Origin: Romboutsia_E sp900604535
Lineage (GTDB): Bacteria > Bacillota > Clostridia > Peptostreptococcales > Peptostreptococcaceae
NCBI RefSeq assembly: GCF_900604535.1
Contig: NZ_UWOT01000004.1
Location: forward strand, 62,001-126,000
Length of the DNA: 64,000 nt
Reading direction: 5' to 3'
A program made the position numbers and the translations under genes. Every line of letters starts with the position of its first letter. Positions within the stretch are counted from its first letter, which is position 1. The notes below the pieces were generated by a model. It did no database searches and had not been told where the DNA came from. It saw only the letters and a program-made list of their open reading frames with translations. Of the stretch, positions 9,687 to 18,530 are shown in pieces.

Positions 9687-11060
9687 TTACTTCCCTTCTA
9701 ACATTTTCTTTGCTTGTATCATTATAGAACACTCAGTACGTTTCTTTTGCATTTCACATCCAAGTTCATATGGCTTCATAACATCACCATTGAAGTTCAT
9801 AGCATTTGCATGACATCCACCAGAACAATAGAACTTATTCCAGCAATTCATACATTCTTCTTTGCTGTAAACATGAGCATTTCTAAACTTATTAGTTATA
9901 TCTAGTGGAAGAACTACTTCTTCATCCATTATATTAGCTAATTTATACTCATCATTTCCAACAAATTGGTGACATGGGAATATATCTCCGTTTGGAGTTA
10001 TAGCTAAGTACTCATTACCTGCTCCACATCCTGTTATTCTCTTTATTACACAAGGACCTTGATTTAAATCAACTATAAAGTGGAAGAATTTAAAATCATC
10101 ACCTTTAACTTGCATATCAGCGTACTCAACAGCTAACTTTTCATACTCTTCAAATACCTTTGGTAAATCTTCTTCTCTTAAAGCATATGGATTAGATTCA
10201 TCACCAACAACAGGTTCTATTGAAGTTAACTTGAATCCTTGTTCTGCAAAGTACATAACATCCTCAGAAAAATCTAAGTTTTCTCTAGTGAAAGTACCTC
10301 TTATATAGTAGTACTTATCCTTTGGTCTTTCATCTACAAGCTTTTTAAATTTAGGTAATATTACATCATGACTTCCTTTATCGTTTAAAGTAGGTCTCAT
10401 ATTATCATTTACAGATTTTCTACCATCTAAACTTAAAACTGCATTATGCATGTTTTCATTTATATATTTTATTTTTTCATCATCTAATAAAATACCATTA
10501 GTAGTTATAGTAAATCTTATATTTTTTCCATGTTCCTTTTCAACGCTTCTTCCGTAATCAACTAATTGCTTAACTACATCAAAGTTCATTAAAGGCTCTC
10601 CACCGAAGAAATCTATCTCTAAGTTTCTTCTATTACCTGAGTTAGCTATTAAGTAATCTATTGCCTTTTTACCAACCTCAAAGCTCATCATTTCCTTAGC
10701 TCCACCGAAATCACCTTGAGCTGCAAAGCAGTATTTACACTTTAAGTTACAATCATGAGCAACATGTAAGCACATAGCTTTAACAACTTTCTTTCTATCA
10801 ACAAAGCTAGGATGAGTACTGTATACTTCCTCAGTATATAAAAGACCTTCTTCTTCTAAGTTAGCAATTTCATCGCAAGACTCTAAAACTTGCTCAGCAC
10901 TATATTCATCCTTTAAAGCTTCAACTATCTCTTCTCTAGACTTATCTTTATAAAAATCTAACACTCTGTAAGCAACATCATCTAAAACATGAACTGCTCC
11001 ACCATTTACATCAAGAACGATATTATATCCGTTCATTGAAAACTTATGTATCATACTCAT
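9687..11060 (-). CDS. scfB: SCIFF maturase, radical SAM/SPASM enzyme
   Basis: Radical SAM enzyme that introduces thioether crosslinks into the six-cysteine peptide SCIFF. The N-terminal portion (first ~95 residues) resembles a peptide-recognition domain. The radical SAM motif CNLKCKYC is at about 104-111, and a C-terminal SPASM/twitch cysteine-rich region includes PCHQF, CMNCWNKFYCSGGC and a late Cys near LGCEMQKKRTEC. The length of 458 residues matches the family. The start is the ATG at 11060, 7 nt after GGAGGAG; a TTG six bases upstream is less likely. Its substrate gene scfA lies upstream at 11428-11571. Confidence 0.95.
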   Translation of the reverse strand: MSMIHKFSMNGYNIVLDVNGGAVHVLDDVAYRVLDFYKDKSREEIVEALKDEYSAEQVLESCDEIANLEEEGLLYTEEVYSTHPSFVDRKKVVKAMCLHVAHDCNLKCKYCFAAQGDFGGAKEMMSFEVGKKAIDYLIANSGNRRNLEIDFFGGEPLMNFDVVKQLVDYGRSVEKEHGKNIRFTITTNGILLDDEKIKYINENMHNAVLSLDGRKSVNDNMRPTLNDKGSHDVILPKFKKLVDERPKDKYYYIRGTFTRENLDFSEDVMYFAEQGFKLTSIEPVVGDESNPYALREEDLPKVFEEYEKLAVEYADMQVKGDDFKFFHFIVDLNQGPCVIKRITGCGAGNEYLAITPNGDIFPCHQFVGNDEYKLANIMDEEVVLPLDITNKFRNAHVYSKEECMNCWNKFYCSGGCHANAMNFNGDVMKPYELGCEMQKKRTECSIMIQAKKMLEGK

Positions 11061-11225
11061 ACACAAACTCCTCCTAAAAAATAATACTAGTCTTTTTAAT
11101 TTATATGTAAAATATCAACACTCAATTATCAAAACCATTTCAATCTATATATCAACACATTTTCCCTCTAATGTTACTAAACACCAATACCTATTATATA
11201 TCTTCTACAAAAGCTAATCAATAAT

Positions 11226-11254
11226 GAAAAAGAGTTATCAAATATTGATAACTC
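11226..11254 (-). terminator. Terminator/attenuator between scfA and scfB
   Basis: On the minus strand GAGTTATC and GATAACTC form an 8-bp stem with a 7-nt loop, followed by five T. It lies after the scfA palindrome and before scfB. It could end most scfA transcripts while allowing reduced scfB expression, which would suit a peptide in excess over its enzyme. Confidence 0.7.
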
Positions 11255-11283
11255 CACTCTTCTCTTCTTATTCATAAAAGTAA

Positions 11284-11421
11284 AATTTATAATTGGTCGA
11301 ACGCCCTAGCGGGGTGACATGAAATGTGAAATTTACAACTCATTTTCAAGCCGCACTTTGGCTTGATTGAGTGGTAAATTCACGTTCATGGCATCCCCGC
11401 GGCCTACGTCCAATAATAATT
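11284..11421. repeat. Long imperfect palindrome, copy C
   Basis: Outer arms contain AATTGG/CCAAT, then GCGGGG/CCCCGC, CATGAA/TTCATG, ATTTAC/GTAAAT and ACTCA/TGAGT. The apical stem CAAGCC/GGCTTG has a 7-nt loop. It starts 6 nt beyond the scfA stop codon. The apical stem keeps the CAAG/CTTG core of the other copies with a compensated GCC/GGC change. Confidence 0.8.
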
Positions 11422-11427
11422 ACTCTA

Positions 11428-11571
11428 CTATCTTTCGCACTCTTGGTTAGCTACTGTACAAGAAGTTTTACAAGCTGATTGACAAGATGTTTGACATTCT
11501 CCACATCCACCTTTAGCAGCACTGTTTTTTAATGTAGCTTGAGATAAAGTTTTTACATGTTTCTTTTCCAT
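11428..11571 (-). CDS. scfA: Six-cysteine peptide SCIFF
   Basis: A 47-residue ribosomal peptide substrate of the radical SAM maturase encoded nearby. The N-terminal leader (MEKKHVKTLSQATLKN) is followed by a core with six cysteines at positions 23, 26, 30, 34, 38 and 45, the signature spacing of SCIFF. An AGGAGG site lies upstream of the ATG at 11571. SCIFF is near-universal in Clostridia and receives Cys-Thr/Ser-type thioether bonds; its biological function is unknown. Downstream are palindrome C and a terminator, then scfB. Confidence 0.95.
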   Translation of the reverse strand: MEKKHVKTLSQATLKNSAAKGGCGECQTSCQSACKTSCTVANQECER

Positions 11572-11637
11572 CTTAAATTACCTCCTATTGTTATAAATCT
11601 TTTTAGATTATATCACAATTTATTCCTTTTGTGGAAT

Positions 11638-12000
11638 TTATTTGAAGTTAACACCTAAAACGCCACCTATTCCACCAGCTAGTGTAGTAAATACTGTCTT
11701 ATATAGCATGTCAATATCAAAAGTAAAATTCTCTTGAGCTAGATAAACTATCATTATAAGACACACTATGTACATTAAACCTACTATTAACCCATATATA
11801 AGTCCTTTTTCCTTTATATGTTGAGAAGTATAAAAGCCTCCAAATGCAGCTGATGCAGTTGTTATAAATGCAGTTACCATTGCAATTGTATTCCCTGATA
11901 CAGTTGTAAATGTTAGAACTAAATTATATAGTAAAAGTACTATTAGAGTTAATATGTAAGAATATCCTAAACCTTTTAAAACATGATTTGTTTTTTCCAT
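11638..12000 (-). CDS. TIGR04086-family membrane protein
   Basis: About 120 residues with four predicted transmembrane helices and glycine-rich C-terminal turns (GGIGGVLG). Small membrane proteins of this type (TIGR04086) occur in clostridia near yajC/tgt and scfA. Function is unknown. The start is taken as the ATG at 12000, 7 nt after GGGGAGG; the longer open frame upstream runs through this ribosome site and is not credible. It sits between yajC and scfA. Confidence 0.8.
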   Translation of the reverse strand: MEKTNHVLKGLGYSYILTLIVLLLYNLVLTFTTVSGNTIAMVTAFITTASAAFGGFYTSQHIKEKGLIYGLIVGLMYIVCLIMIVYLAQENFTFDIDMLYKTVFTTLAGGIGGVLGVNFK

Positions 12001-12058
12001 AAAAAAACCTCCCCTCGGAAAATATATATTCAAGGAAAGGTTTAAAAATTACAAATTA

Positions 12059-12337
12059 TTAAGCTTGCTCTTTTTTTGGCTCAACAGTTCCTATAGCCCA
12101 TTTTTCAAATGGTACTTTAGTTCTATTTGGTCCTATCTCTAGTATTACTGAATCTTCTTCAACTTTAGCAACATTTGCTATTATACCACCTATAGTAGTA
12201 ACTTTATCTCCTACTGCTAAGTTATTTCTCATTTCTTTTAATTTGTTTTCTTTCTTCTTTTGAGGTCTTATAAATAGGAAATAGAATACAGCAAATATTG
12301 CTATGTACATTATTATCACAGTTATCCATTGTTGCAT
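12059..12337 (-). CDS. yajC: Preprotein translocase subunit YajC
   Basis: 92 residues. A single N-terminal membrane helix (about 5-22) is followed by FIRPQKKKE and a cytosolic domain with GDKVTTIGGI, both typical of YajC, the accessory subunit of SecDF. It follows tgt by 56 nt, the standard queA-tgt-yajC order. An AAAGGAG site precedes the ATG. Confidence 0.95.
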   Translation of the reverse strand: MQQWITVIIMYIAIFAVFYFLFIRPQKKKENKLKEMRNNLAVGDKVTTIGGIIANVAKVEEDSVILEIGPNRTKVPFEKWAIGTVEPKKEQA

Positions 12338-12393
12338 ATTAGTTCATCTCCTTTATTAAATTCTAATATAATAAATATTATATATTAAAATGA

Positions 12394-13515
12394 TTATAAT
12401 TCATACCCGTATTTTTCGAAAAATTCCGCTCTGAAATCTAATAATCTGTCTTCTCTTATTGCCTGTCTTACTTGTTCCATTAATTTTAATAAGAAGTGTA
12501 AGTTATGTGTAGTTATAAGTCTAGATGCTAGTATTTCATTAGCCTTAACTAAGTGTCTTATATAAGCTCTAGTATAGTTTTTACAGCAGTAACAATCACA
12601 CTCTGGATCAAGTGGAGTGAAGTCTTTTGCATATTTTGCATTTCTAACAACAACCTTACCTTGACTAGTCATAGCAGTACCATTTCTTGCTATACGAGTT
12701 GGAAGTACGCAGTCAAACATATCTACTCCTCTTATAACTCCTTCAATTAAGTCATCAGGTGAACCAACACCCATTAGGTATCTTGGTTTATCAACTGGCA
12801 TTAAAGGTGTAGTATATTCTAATACTTCATACATTAAATGCTTAGGTTCTCCAACTGAAAGACCTCCTATTGCATACCCAGGTAAGTCAACAGCTAATAC
12901 TTCTTTAGCTGATTGCTCTCTTAGGTCTTTATACATACCACCTTGGATTATACCAAATAATGCTTGGTTTTCTGTATTTTTATGAGCTTCTTTACATCTG
13001 TGTAGCCATCTAGTAGTTCTTTCTAAAGATTTCTTTACGTAATCTCTATCAGCTGGATATGGTGCACATTCATCAAATGCCATCATTATATCTGATCCTA
13101 AAGCATTTTGTATTTCCATAGCTTTTTCTGGACTTATAAAATGTTTTGAACCATCTAAATGAGATCTAAAGTGAACACCTTCTTCAGTTATTTTTCTAAG
13201 TGGCCCTAAACTAAATACTTGGAATCCACCACTATCTGTAAGTATTGGCTTATCCCAGTTCATAAACTTATGAAGTCCTCCTGCTTCTTTTATTAACTCA
13301 TGTCCTGGTCTCATATATAAGTGATAAGTATTACTTAATATTATTTGAGATCCTATTTCTTTTAATTCTTCTGGTGTCATTGATTTTACTGTTGCTTGAG
13401 TTCCAACAGGCATAAATATTGGTGTTTCTATTACACCGTGTGGAGTATGAAGTCTACCAAGTCTTGCTCCACTTTGCTTACAAGTTTTTATAAGTTCGTA
13501 TCTTATTGCGCTCAT
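12394..13515 (-). CDS. tgt: tRNA-guanine(34) transglycosylase
   Basis: Exchanges G34 for a queuine precursor base in tRNAs with GUN anticodons. 373 residues, the full family length. The catalytic aspartate region is DSGGFQVFSLG (around residue 90), and a second one lies in GVDMFDCVLPTR. The zinc site is the CDCYCC cluster with a downstream His (near TTHNLHF). It lies in one run with queA, one membrane gene away. Confidence 0.97.
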   Translation of the reverse strand: MSAIRYELIKTCKQSGARLGRLHTPHGVIETPIFMPVGTQATVKSMTPEELKEIGSQIILSNTYHLYMRPGHELIKEAGGLHKFMNWDKPILTDSGGFQVFSLGPLRKITEEGVHFRSHLDGSKHFISPEKAMEIQNALGSDIMMAFDECAPYPADRDYVKKSLERTTRWLHRCKEAHKNTENQALFGIIQGGMYKDLREQSAKEVLAVDLPGYAIGGLSVGEPKHLMYEVLEYTTPLMPVDKPRYLMGVGSPDDLIEGVIRGVDMFDCVLPTRIARNGTAMTSQGKVVVRNAKYAKDFTPLDPECDCYCCKNYTRAYIRHLVKANEILASRLITTHNLHFLLKLMEQVRQAIREDRLLDFRAEFFEKYGYEL

Positions 13516-13557
13516 TTTGTCTCTCCTTATTTCAGTCTTTGAATAAGAGGTACTTTA

Positions 13558-14016
13558 TTATTCTTTTACGTCATGTTCCTCTTCTTCATCGTAATGTATA
13601 CTTGTCACATTCATTGTGCTATTATCATTTGTTAATAAGTATTTTCTAATAGCAAATAGTCCTGCTATAGAAATTATACCTAATAGTAAATCTCCCATAC
13701 CTGCAGTTTTTGGTAATAAAAGTAATTTTCTTGCTATAGCATATAAAAGAACTTCTAATAATGCACCTGGTAAGTGAAGAGATAGCATTACTACTAACTC
13801 TACTCCTATGACTAGAAGTAATATTTGCCCCAATAAACTGTTTAGTTCAGTGTAATCAACTGGCGTTTGGAAGTTAACTATATAAGCATCCCAAATCATT
13901 CTTAATACGTCAATTGTTCCTAAAAATATTGCAAGCAAACAAACCATGGCAAGAATAGATTCAAATACATATGCTATTCTAAGAGATAAATTGCTTTTAT
14001 CTATACTATTTTTCAT
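13558..14016 (-). CDS. Small membrane protein, PsiE-like, function unknown
   Basis: 152 residues with three or four hydrophobic segments (about 14-36, 62-85 and 104-122) and an acidic C-terminal tail (DEEEEHDVKE). The overall pattern recalls the PsiE/phosphate-starvation-inducible membrane family, but the similarity is by layout only. It lies 9 nt after queA and 42 nt before tgt, so it is probably translated from the queuosine transcript. A GGGGG ribosome site precedes the ATG. Confidence 0.6.
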   Translation of the reverse strand: MKNSIDKSNLSLRIAYVFESILAMVCLLAIFLGTIDVLRMIWDAYIVNFQTPVDYTELNSLLGQILLLVIGVELVVMLSLHLPGALLEVLLYAIARKLLLLPKTAGMGDLLLGIISIAGLFAIRKYLLTNDNSTMNVTSIHYDEEEEHDVKE

Positions 14017-14025
14017 TTTGTCCCC

Positions 14026-15051
14026 CTATTTAATTATCATTGCATCTCCAAAACTGAAAAATCTATACTTTTCTTGTACTGCTACATTATATGCATTAAG
14101 TACGTTTTCTTTTCCAGCTAATGCACTGACTAACATTATAAGTGTAGACTCAGGTAAATGGAAATTAGTTATAAGCTTATCAACTACTTTAAATTTATAA
14201 CCTGGGTATATAAATATACTAGTCCATCCACTACCTTCTTTAACCCTGTTATCATCAGTTGCAACTGATTCTACAGTTCTTGAACTTGTAGTTCCTACAC
14301 AAATAACGTTATTACCATTTTCTTTAGCTTTATTTATTTTGTCAGCTGCTTCTTTAGTTACCACATAATATTCCGAATGCATTTCATGTTCTAATACATC
14401 ATCAACCTTAACTGGTCTAAATGTACCTAATCCTACATGTAATGTTACAAAGGCAATATCAACACCCTTATCTTTTATCTTTTGTAATAACTCTTCTGTA
14501 AAGTGAAGTCCTGCTGTTGGTGCAGCTGCAGATCCATTATGTTTAGAATAAACAGTTTGGTATCTTTCTCTTTCTTCTAATCTTTCTGTTATATATGGTG
14601 GAAGAGGCATATTTCCTAATTCATCTAAAACTTCTTCGAAAATTCCTTCATAATGGAATTTTACTATTCTAGAACCTTCTGGACCTAAACCAACAACTTC
14701 TCCTATTAATTTTCCATTTCCAAAAGAAAACTTAGTTCCTACTTTAGCTCTCTTTCCTGGTTTAACTAAAGATTCCCATGTATCATCTTCATGTCTCTTT
14801 AGTAATAAAAATTCTATTTTTCCTCCAGTATCAACCTTTTCGCCTATTAATCTTGCAGGTATAACTCTAGTATCATTTAATACTAAACAATCTCCTGGAT
14901 TTAAATAGTCTATTACATTTTTAAATATCTTATGCTCTATTTTACCAGTTTCTTTATCTAGTACCATTAGCTTAGAACTTGATCTATCTAATATTGGAAC
15001 TTGAGCAATTAACTCGTCTGGTAAATCAAAATAAAAGTCGCTTGTCTTCAA
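14026..15051 (-). CDS. queA: S-adenosylmethionine:tRNA ribosyltransferase-isomerase
   Basis: Adds the ribosyl group of SAM to preQ1 in tRNA to give epoxyqueuosine. About 341 residues, normal size. Family motifs include SDFYFDLPDELIAQ at the N-terminus, NDTRVIPARL (about 60) and PTAGLHFT (around 180). I place the start at the TTG at 15051, 10 nt after AAAGGAAG, giving the usual MKTSDFYFDLP beginning. An in-frame TTG seven codons upstream lies before that ribosome site. Confidence 0.96.
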   Translation of the reverse strand: MKTSDFYFDLPDELIAQVPILDRSSSKLMVLDKETGKIEHKIFKNVIDYLNPGDCLVLNDTRVIPARLIGEKVDTGGKIEFLLLKRHEDDTWESLVKPGKRAKVGTKFSFGNGKLIGEVVGLGPEGSRIVKFHYEGIFEEVLDELGNMPLPPYITERLEERERYQTVYSKHNGSAAAPTAGLHFTEELLQKIKDKGVDIAFVTLHVGLGTFRPVKVDDVLEHEMHSEYYVVTKEAADKINKAKENGNNVICVGTTSSRTVESVATDDNRVKEGSGWTSIFIYPGYKFKVVDKLITNFHLPESTLIMLVSALAGKENVLNAYNVAVQEKYRFFSFGDAMIIK

Positions 15052-15091
15052 TGTTAATAAACTTCCTTTCAAAAATTATACTATTTATAAT

Positions 15092-15135
15092 ATCAAAGAA
15101 TTTAACTTTTTTCTATGATATTTGCATTCTTTGAT
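15092..15135 (-). terminator. Hairpin between ruvB and queA
   Basis: ATCAAAGAAT and ATTCTTTGAT form a 10-bp stem around a 24-nt loop in the ruvB-queA gap. There is no strong T tract on the minus strand. It may be a processing or stabilising structure rather than a terminator. Confidence 0.35.
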
Positions 15136-15139
15136 AAAA

Positions 15140-16150
15140 TTACTTCTTAGGCATTTCTATATTAAGATGCTCATAAGCTAAAGGCATAGCTATTCTTCCT
15201 CTAGGACCTCTATTTATAAATCCTAATTGAAGTAAGTACGGCTCATAAACATCTTCTATTGTATTTCTATCTTCACCAATAGATGCAGCTAGTGTATCTA
15301 AACCAACTGGTCCTCCTCTAAACTTTTCAATTATCGTTCTAAGTAGCTTTTCATCCACATAATCTAGACCTAAACTATCTACTCCTAAAAGTTCTAAAGC
15401 TTTGTGAGCAACCTCATCAGTTATATTTCCATCTGCTCTTACTTGAGCATAGTCTCTAACTCTTTTTAACAATCTATTTGCAATTCTTGGTGTTCCTCTT
15501 GAACGCCTTGCTATTTCTGTAGCTCCACCAATTTGTATCTCAGCACCTAATATTTCAGCTGATCTCATAACAATTTGAGCTAATTCGTCTACAGTATAGT
15601 AGTCAAGCTTGCATATTACTCCAAATCTATCTCTTAGTGGATTTGTAAGCATACCAGCTCTTGTTGTAGCACCGATTAGTGTAAATTTAGGTAAATCAAG
15701 TCTTATACTTCTTGCTGAAGGACCTTTACCTATAATTATATCCAAACAATAATCTTCCATAGCTGGATATAAAACTTCTTCTACACTTCTATTTATACGG
15801 TGTATTTCATCTATAAATAGTACGTCATTTTCATTTAAGTTTGTAAGTATTGCTGCTAGGTCTCCTGCTCTTTCAATGGCTGGTCCTGAAGTTATTCTTA
15901 AGCTAACACCCATTTCGTTAGCAATTATGCTTGATAAAGTAGTTTTTCCAAGCCCTGGTGGTCCGTATAATAATACGTGGTCTAAGGGTTCGTTTCTACT
16001 TTTTGCTGCTTCTATGAATATAGATAGCTGTTCTTTTGCTTTTTCTTGACCTAGATAATCTGATAATGATTTTGGTCTTAAACTATTTTCTATATCAACA
16101 TCTTCGTGTTGCATCGATGATGTTATTATCCTATCTTCATCTTCAAACAT
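15140..16150 (-). CDS. ruvB: Holliday junction branch migration helicase RuvB
   Basis: AAA+ motor of the RuvAB complex. Walker A GPPGLGKTT and Walker B DEIHR are clear, and the C-terminal winged helix includes RTIIEKF and GPRGRIAMP. About 336 residues. The ATG at 16150 (MFEDEDRI) follows AAAGGGG by 6 nt. The open frame continues upstream into palindrome D, but that extension has no family counterpart and is an artefact. Unlike the usual tight ruvA-ruvB junction, ruvA and ruvB are separated by 386 nt here. Confidence 0.97.
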   Translation of the reverse strand: MFEDEDRIITSSMQHEDVDIENSLRPKSLSDYLGQEKAKEQLSIFIEAAKSRNEPLDHVLLYGPPGLGKTTLSSIIANEMGVSLRITSGPAIERAGDLAAILTNLNENDVLFIDEIHRINRSVEEVLYPAMEDYCLDIIIGKGPSARSIRLDLPKFTLIGATTRAGMLTNPLRDRFGVICKLDYYTVDELAQIVMRSAEILGAEIQIGGATEIARRSRGTPRIANRLLKRVRDYAQVRADGNITDEVAHKALELLGVDSLGLDYVDEKLLRTIIEKFRGGPVGLDTLAASIGEDRNTIEDVYEPYLLQLGFINRGPRGRIAMPLAYEHLNIEMPKK

Positions 16151-16170
16151 TGTTTTCCCCTTTCTTTTTT

Positions 16171-16284
16171 TCGGGTAACCTGGGGTAGATAGGGGACGAG
16201 TAAAATATAAGGCATGCAAGACAAAAAGCGTCTTGCAAATGACTTACATTTTTCTCTTTCCCCTATCTACCCCATAAGTACCGA
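16171..16284. repeat. Long imperfect palindrome, copy D, upstream of ruvB
   Basis: Outer arms TCGG/CCGA, then GGGGTAGATAGGGG/CCCCTATCTACCCC (14 bp perfect), TAAAATATAAG opposite CTTACATTTT and an apical stem GCAAGAC/GTCTTGC with a 7-nt loop. It ends 20 nt before the ruvB start codon, just upstream of its ribosome site. It is the one copy that sits on the 5' side of a gene rather than against a stop codon. Confidence 0.8.
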
Positions 16285-16536
16285 GATAAATTTTGAGGTC
16301 CCCTTACTACAAATTTATAATAATTGTATTAGTTATTAATTTACTGATTAATTATCAATTTTTGTTTTGTGTGGGTTTTTTCTTTGTTTTTGCTTTTTAT
16401 TCTGGCCGTTAGGCCTCTGTTTTGACCTCAAATTTTTATTTTCAAAGTATATACAAATAATTATATTTATACTATTCAATTATTTATTTTATGGTTTTAC
16501 CGAAGGTGCTTTTTTACCTTTGATAATTTTAATCTA
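16285..16536. other. Non-coding AT-rich gap between ruvA and ruvB
   Basis: No credible gene. A 9-bp inverted repeat (TTTGAGGTC at 16292-16300, GACCTCAAA at 16424-16432) encloses a T-rich stretch with a small GGCC/GGCC hairpin near 16404. A 61-codon plus-strand open frame here lacks a ribosome site and has a random composition. With palindrome D this makes the ruvA-ruvB gap unusually long for an operon. Confidence 0.5.
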
Positions 16537-17139
16537 TTATCTTAAGCTTTGACTCATTAGATATGATAAAGATTTCTTTATTATATCTTCCGTATTTAGA
16601 CCACTTTTTTTGCATTTTTCTACTGCTTCTTTTGCTTCTTGAGATGAGTATCCAAGTGCTACTAAAGCATCTACTGCTTCATCTTGTGATACTGCTATTG
16701 GCGCTTGAGATAATAATGTTGGTTCAAACTCTATGTTTTGTTTATCTATTTTATCTTTTAATTCTAAGATTATTCTTTCCGCTGTTTTTTTCCCAACACC
16801 TGGTGCTTTTGACATTTTTGCTATGTCCTCACTTACTATATAAGCACCTAGTTGTCGTGGAGATGCGAAGGATAATATTCCAAGACCTACTTTAGGTCCT
16901 ATTTTTGATACAGATGTTAATAGTTCAAACATTTCTAGCTCTTCTTTTGTAGAAAAACCACATAAGCTCATATCATCTTCTCTTACAATTAACTTAGTAT
17001 ATATTTTAGCCATATTTCCTAATTGTAAATCCTTTAATGTGTTTGATGATACGTTTATTCTATATCCAATATTATTATTATCTATTACTATATGATCTAA
17101 GTAAAGTTCTTCTATTGTTCCTTTTATATAACTATACAT
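16537..17139 (-). CDS. ruvA: Holliday junction DNA-binding protein RuvA
   Basis: Tetrameric junction-binding partner of RuvB. 200 residues with an N-terminal OB fold (1-65), tandem helix-hairpin-helix motifs (VSKIGPKVGLGIL and APGVGKKTAERII) and a C-terminal RuvB-contact domain (AVDALVALGYS). Its start overlaps the ruvC stop by 8 nt, so translation is probably coupled. Confidence 0.96.
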   Translation of the reverse strand: MYSYIKGTIEELYLDHIVIDNNNIGYRINVSSNTLKDLQLGNMAKIYTKLIVREDDMSLCGFSTKEELEMFELLTSVSKIGPKVGLGILSFASPRQLGAYIVSEDIAKMSKAPGVGKKTAERIILELKDKIDKQNIEFEPTLLSQAPIAVSQDEAVDALVALGYSSQEAKEAVEKCKKSGLNTEDIIKKSLSYLMSQSLR

Positions 17140-17641
17140 ACTTGCCCCCTATGTTTTTTAGCGTTTTTTCTAGTCTATTTGCATGAGCATGACATATTGC
17201 AACTGCTAATGCATCTGCTACGTCATCTGGCTTAGGTACTGCTTTTAAATTTAAAAATGATGTTACCATTTGTTGTACCTGAGCCTTTTGAGCTCTACCA
17301 TAACCTACAACCCCTTGTTTTACTTGAAGAGGTGTATATTCGTATACTGGCTTTCCATTATGTGCACAAGCAAGCATAGTGACTCCTCTTGCCTGAGCTA
17401 CTGTAATTGCTGTTTTTACGTTTTTATTGAAAAATAGTTCTTCTATTCCAACTTCATCTATATTGTACTTCTTTATAAGAATATCAATTCCTTTATAAAC
17501 AAGTTCTAACCTTTTTAGCATATCCATGCCAGCAGGAGTTGTTACAGCACCATAGTCTATAACTCTGAACTTATTATTTTTATATTCTATTATTCCATAA
17601 CCTACTATTGCTATACCTGGATCTATTCCTAGTATTATCAT
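17132..17641 (-). CDS. ruvC: Holliday junction resolvase RuvC
   Basis: Endonuclease resolving Holliday junctions. 169 residues. Acidic catalytic residues are visible in GIDPGI (D7), GIEELFF and the C-terminal KPDDVADALAVA. It overlaps ruvA. The start follows a GGAGATAAT site, and the gene probably heads the ruvC-ruvA-(ruvB) run. Confidence 0.96.
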   Translation of the reverse strand: MIILGIDPGIAIVGYGIIEYKNNKFRVIDYGAVTTPAGMDMLKRLELVYKGIDILIKKYNIDEVGIEELFFNKNVKTAITVAQARGVTMLACAHNGKPVYEYTPLQVKQGVVGYGRAQKAQVQQMVTSFLNLKAVPKPDDVADALAVAICHAHANRLEKTLKNIGGKYV

Positions 17642-17697
17642 GATTAAATATTATCTCCTAATCTCTCTCATTAAAACTGATGTTCTTATATTATATC

Positions 17698-17760
17698 ATA
17701 AAAAAATAGATATTCTTTAGTTTGGATATCAAAAATCTCCTCCTATAAGAATATCTATTT
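17698..17760 (-). terminator. Terminator after the BofC-like gene
   Basis: AAATAGATATTCTT and AAGAATATCTATTT form a 14-bp stem around a 29-nt loop. On the minus strand a run of T follows. It separates the BofC-like gene from ruvC. The loop contains AGGAGGAG, a ribosome-site-like sequence with no start behind it. Confidence 0.75.
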
Positions 17761-17764
17761 ATAT

Positions 17765-18370
17765 TTAACTGCTCATATCCTCTAGTTTTGTATATGCTTC
17801 ATCTTGTGAGTTAACTACTATACCTTGTTGTAATTCATCTTGTACTGTTCTTGGTAATGCATCTACATCTATCTCAGTTTCTTCTACTAAAGATTTCTTA
17901 CCATCTTTATCATACTTATAAATTCCTACATATCCACTATTACTTTCAACTGAATATTTATTGGCTTTAGTTACATCATATGATACATCTTGTCCTTCTT
18001 TTAAGACTATTTCATATTTGCTTATACTTTCAACCTCTCTATTTGGATACTTATCTTCAAAGTATGATATTATTTCAGATTCAGATTTGTCTAGTAATTC
18101 ATCTGGAACTGTTCCAATCATAACAGGTGATGACTTTGAATCACTATCATTAGAAACTGTCTGTACCCATATTTCACAGTTTTTATTTAATCCAAAAGCT
18201 TCAGTTGTTTTCTCTGTACCATTTGATTCTTTAGTTGTTAATTGGCTAGTTGGTGATGTGTTAGCTTTTCTTGATTTTACACCTATATAAATTCCACTGC
18301 TTAATACCAATACGCAGACTAAAACTAAAGCTGGTATTTTCCAAGGAAACGATTTTTTTTCTTCGAACAT
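17765..18370 (-). CDS. BofC-like membrane-anchored protein
   Basis: 201 residues with one N-terminal membrane helix (about 12-30) and a Ser/Thr-rich linker. The C-terminal region (GYVGIYKYD to the end) has the spacing of the BofC C-terminal domain, with LPRTVQDELQQGIVV and a final EAYTKLEDMSS. In Bacillus, BofC is a forespore-secreted regulator of SpoIVB signalling; a SpoIVB paralogue is encoded at 54475. Assignment is from motif layout only; overall identity cannot be judged here. An AAGGAGG site precedes the ATG. Confidence 0.6.
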   Translation of the reverse strand: MFEEKKSFPWKIPALVLVCVLVLSSGIYIGVKSRKANTSPTSQLTTKESNGTEKTTEAFGLNKNCEIWVQTVSNDSDSKSSPVMIGTVPDELLDKSESEIISYFEDKYPNREVESISKYEIVLKEGQDVSYDVTKANKYSVESNSGYVGIYKYDKDGKKSLVEETEIDVDALPRTVQDELQQGIVVNSQDEAYTKLEDMSS

Positions 18371-18530
18371 TTATCATACCTCCTTTTATTAAGAATTTTG
18401 TCCACATGATACTTTTTTATACATAAAAGGAAAAATTAGTAATACTATATAAATATTTTTGTTTCCATTTAAATTAATTATGCATATTATAAGGTATCAT
18501 CTAGAGTTTAATTTTTAAGGAGGTGGTTTC

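Noticed and set aside
16151..16219. 23-codon upstream extension of RuvB
   Set aside because: It translates palindrome D; the family start and ribosome site are at 16150.
16292..16432. TTTGAGGTC/GACCTCAAA inverted repeat as a seventh palindrome copy
   Set aside because: Only 9 bp pair and the interior is not complementary, unlike the six copies.
16367..16552. 61-codon plus-strand frame between ruvA and ruvB
   Set aside because: Phe/Leu-rich composition from T-rich DNA, no ribosome site and overlap with the ruvA 3' end.
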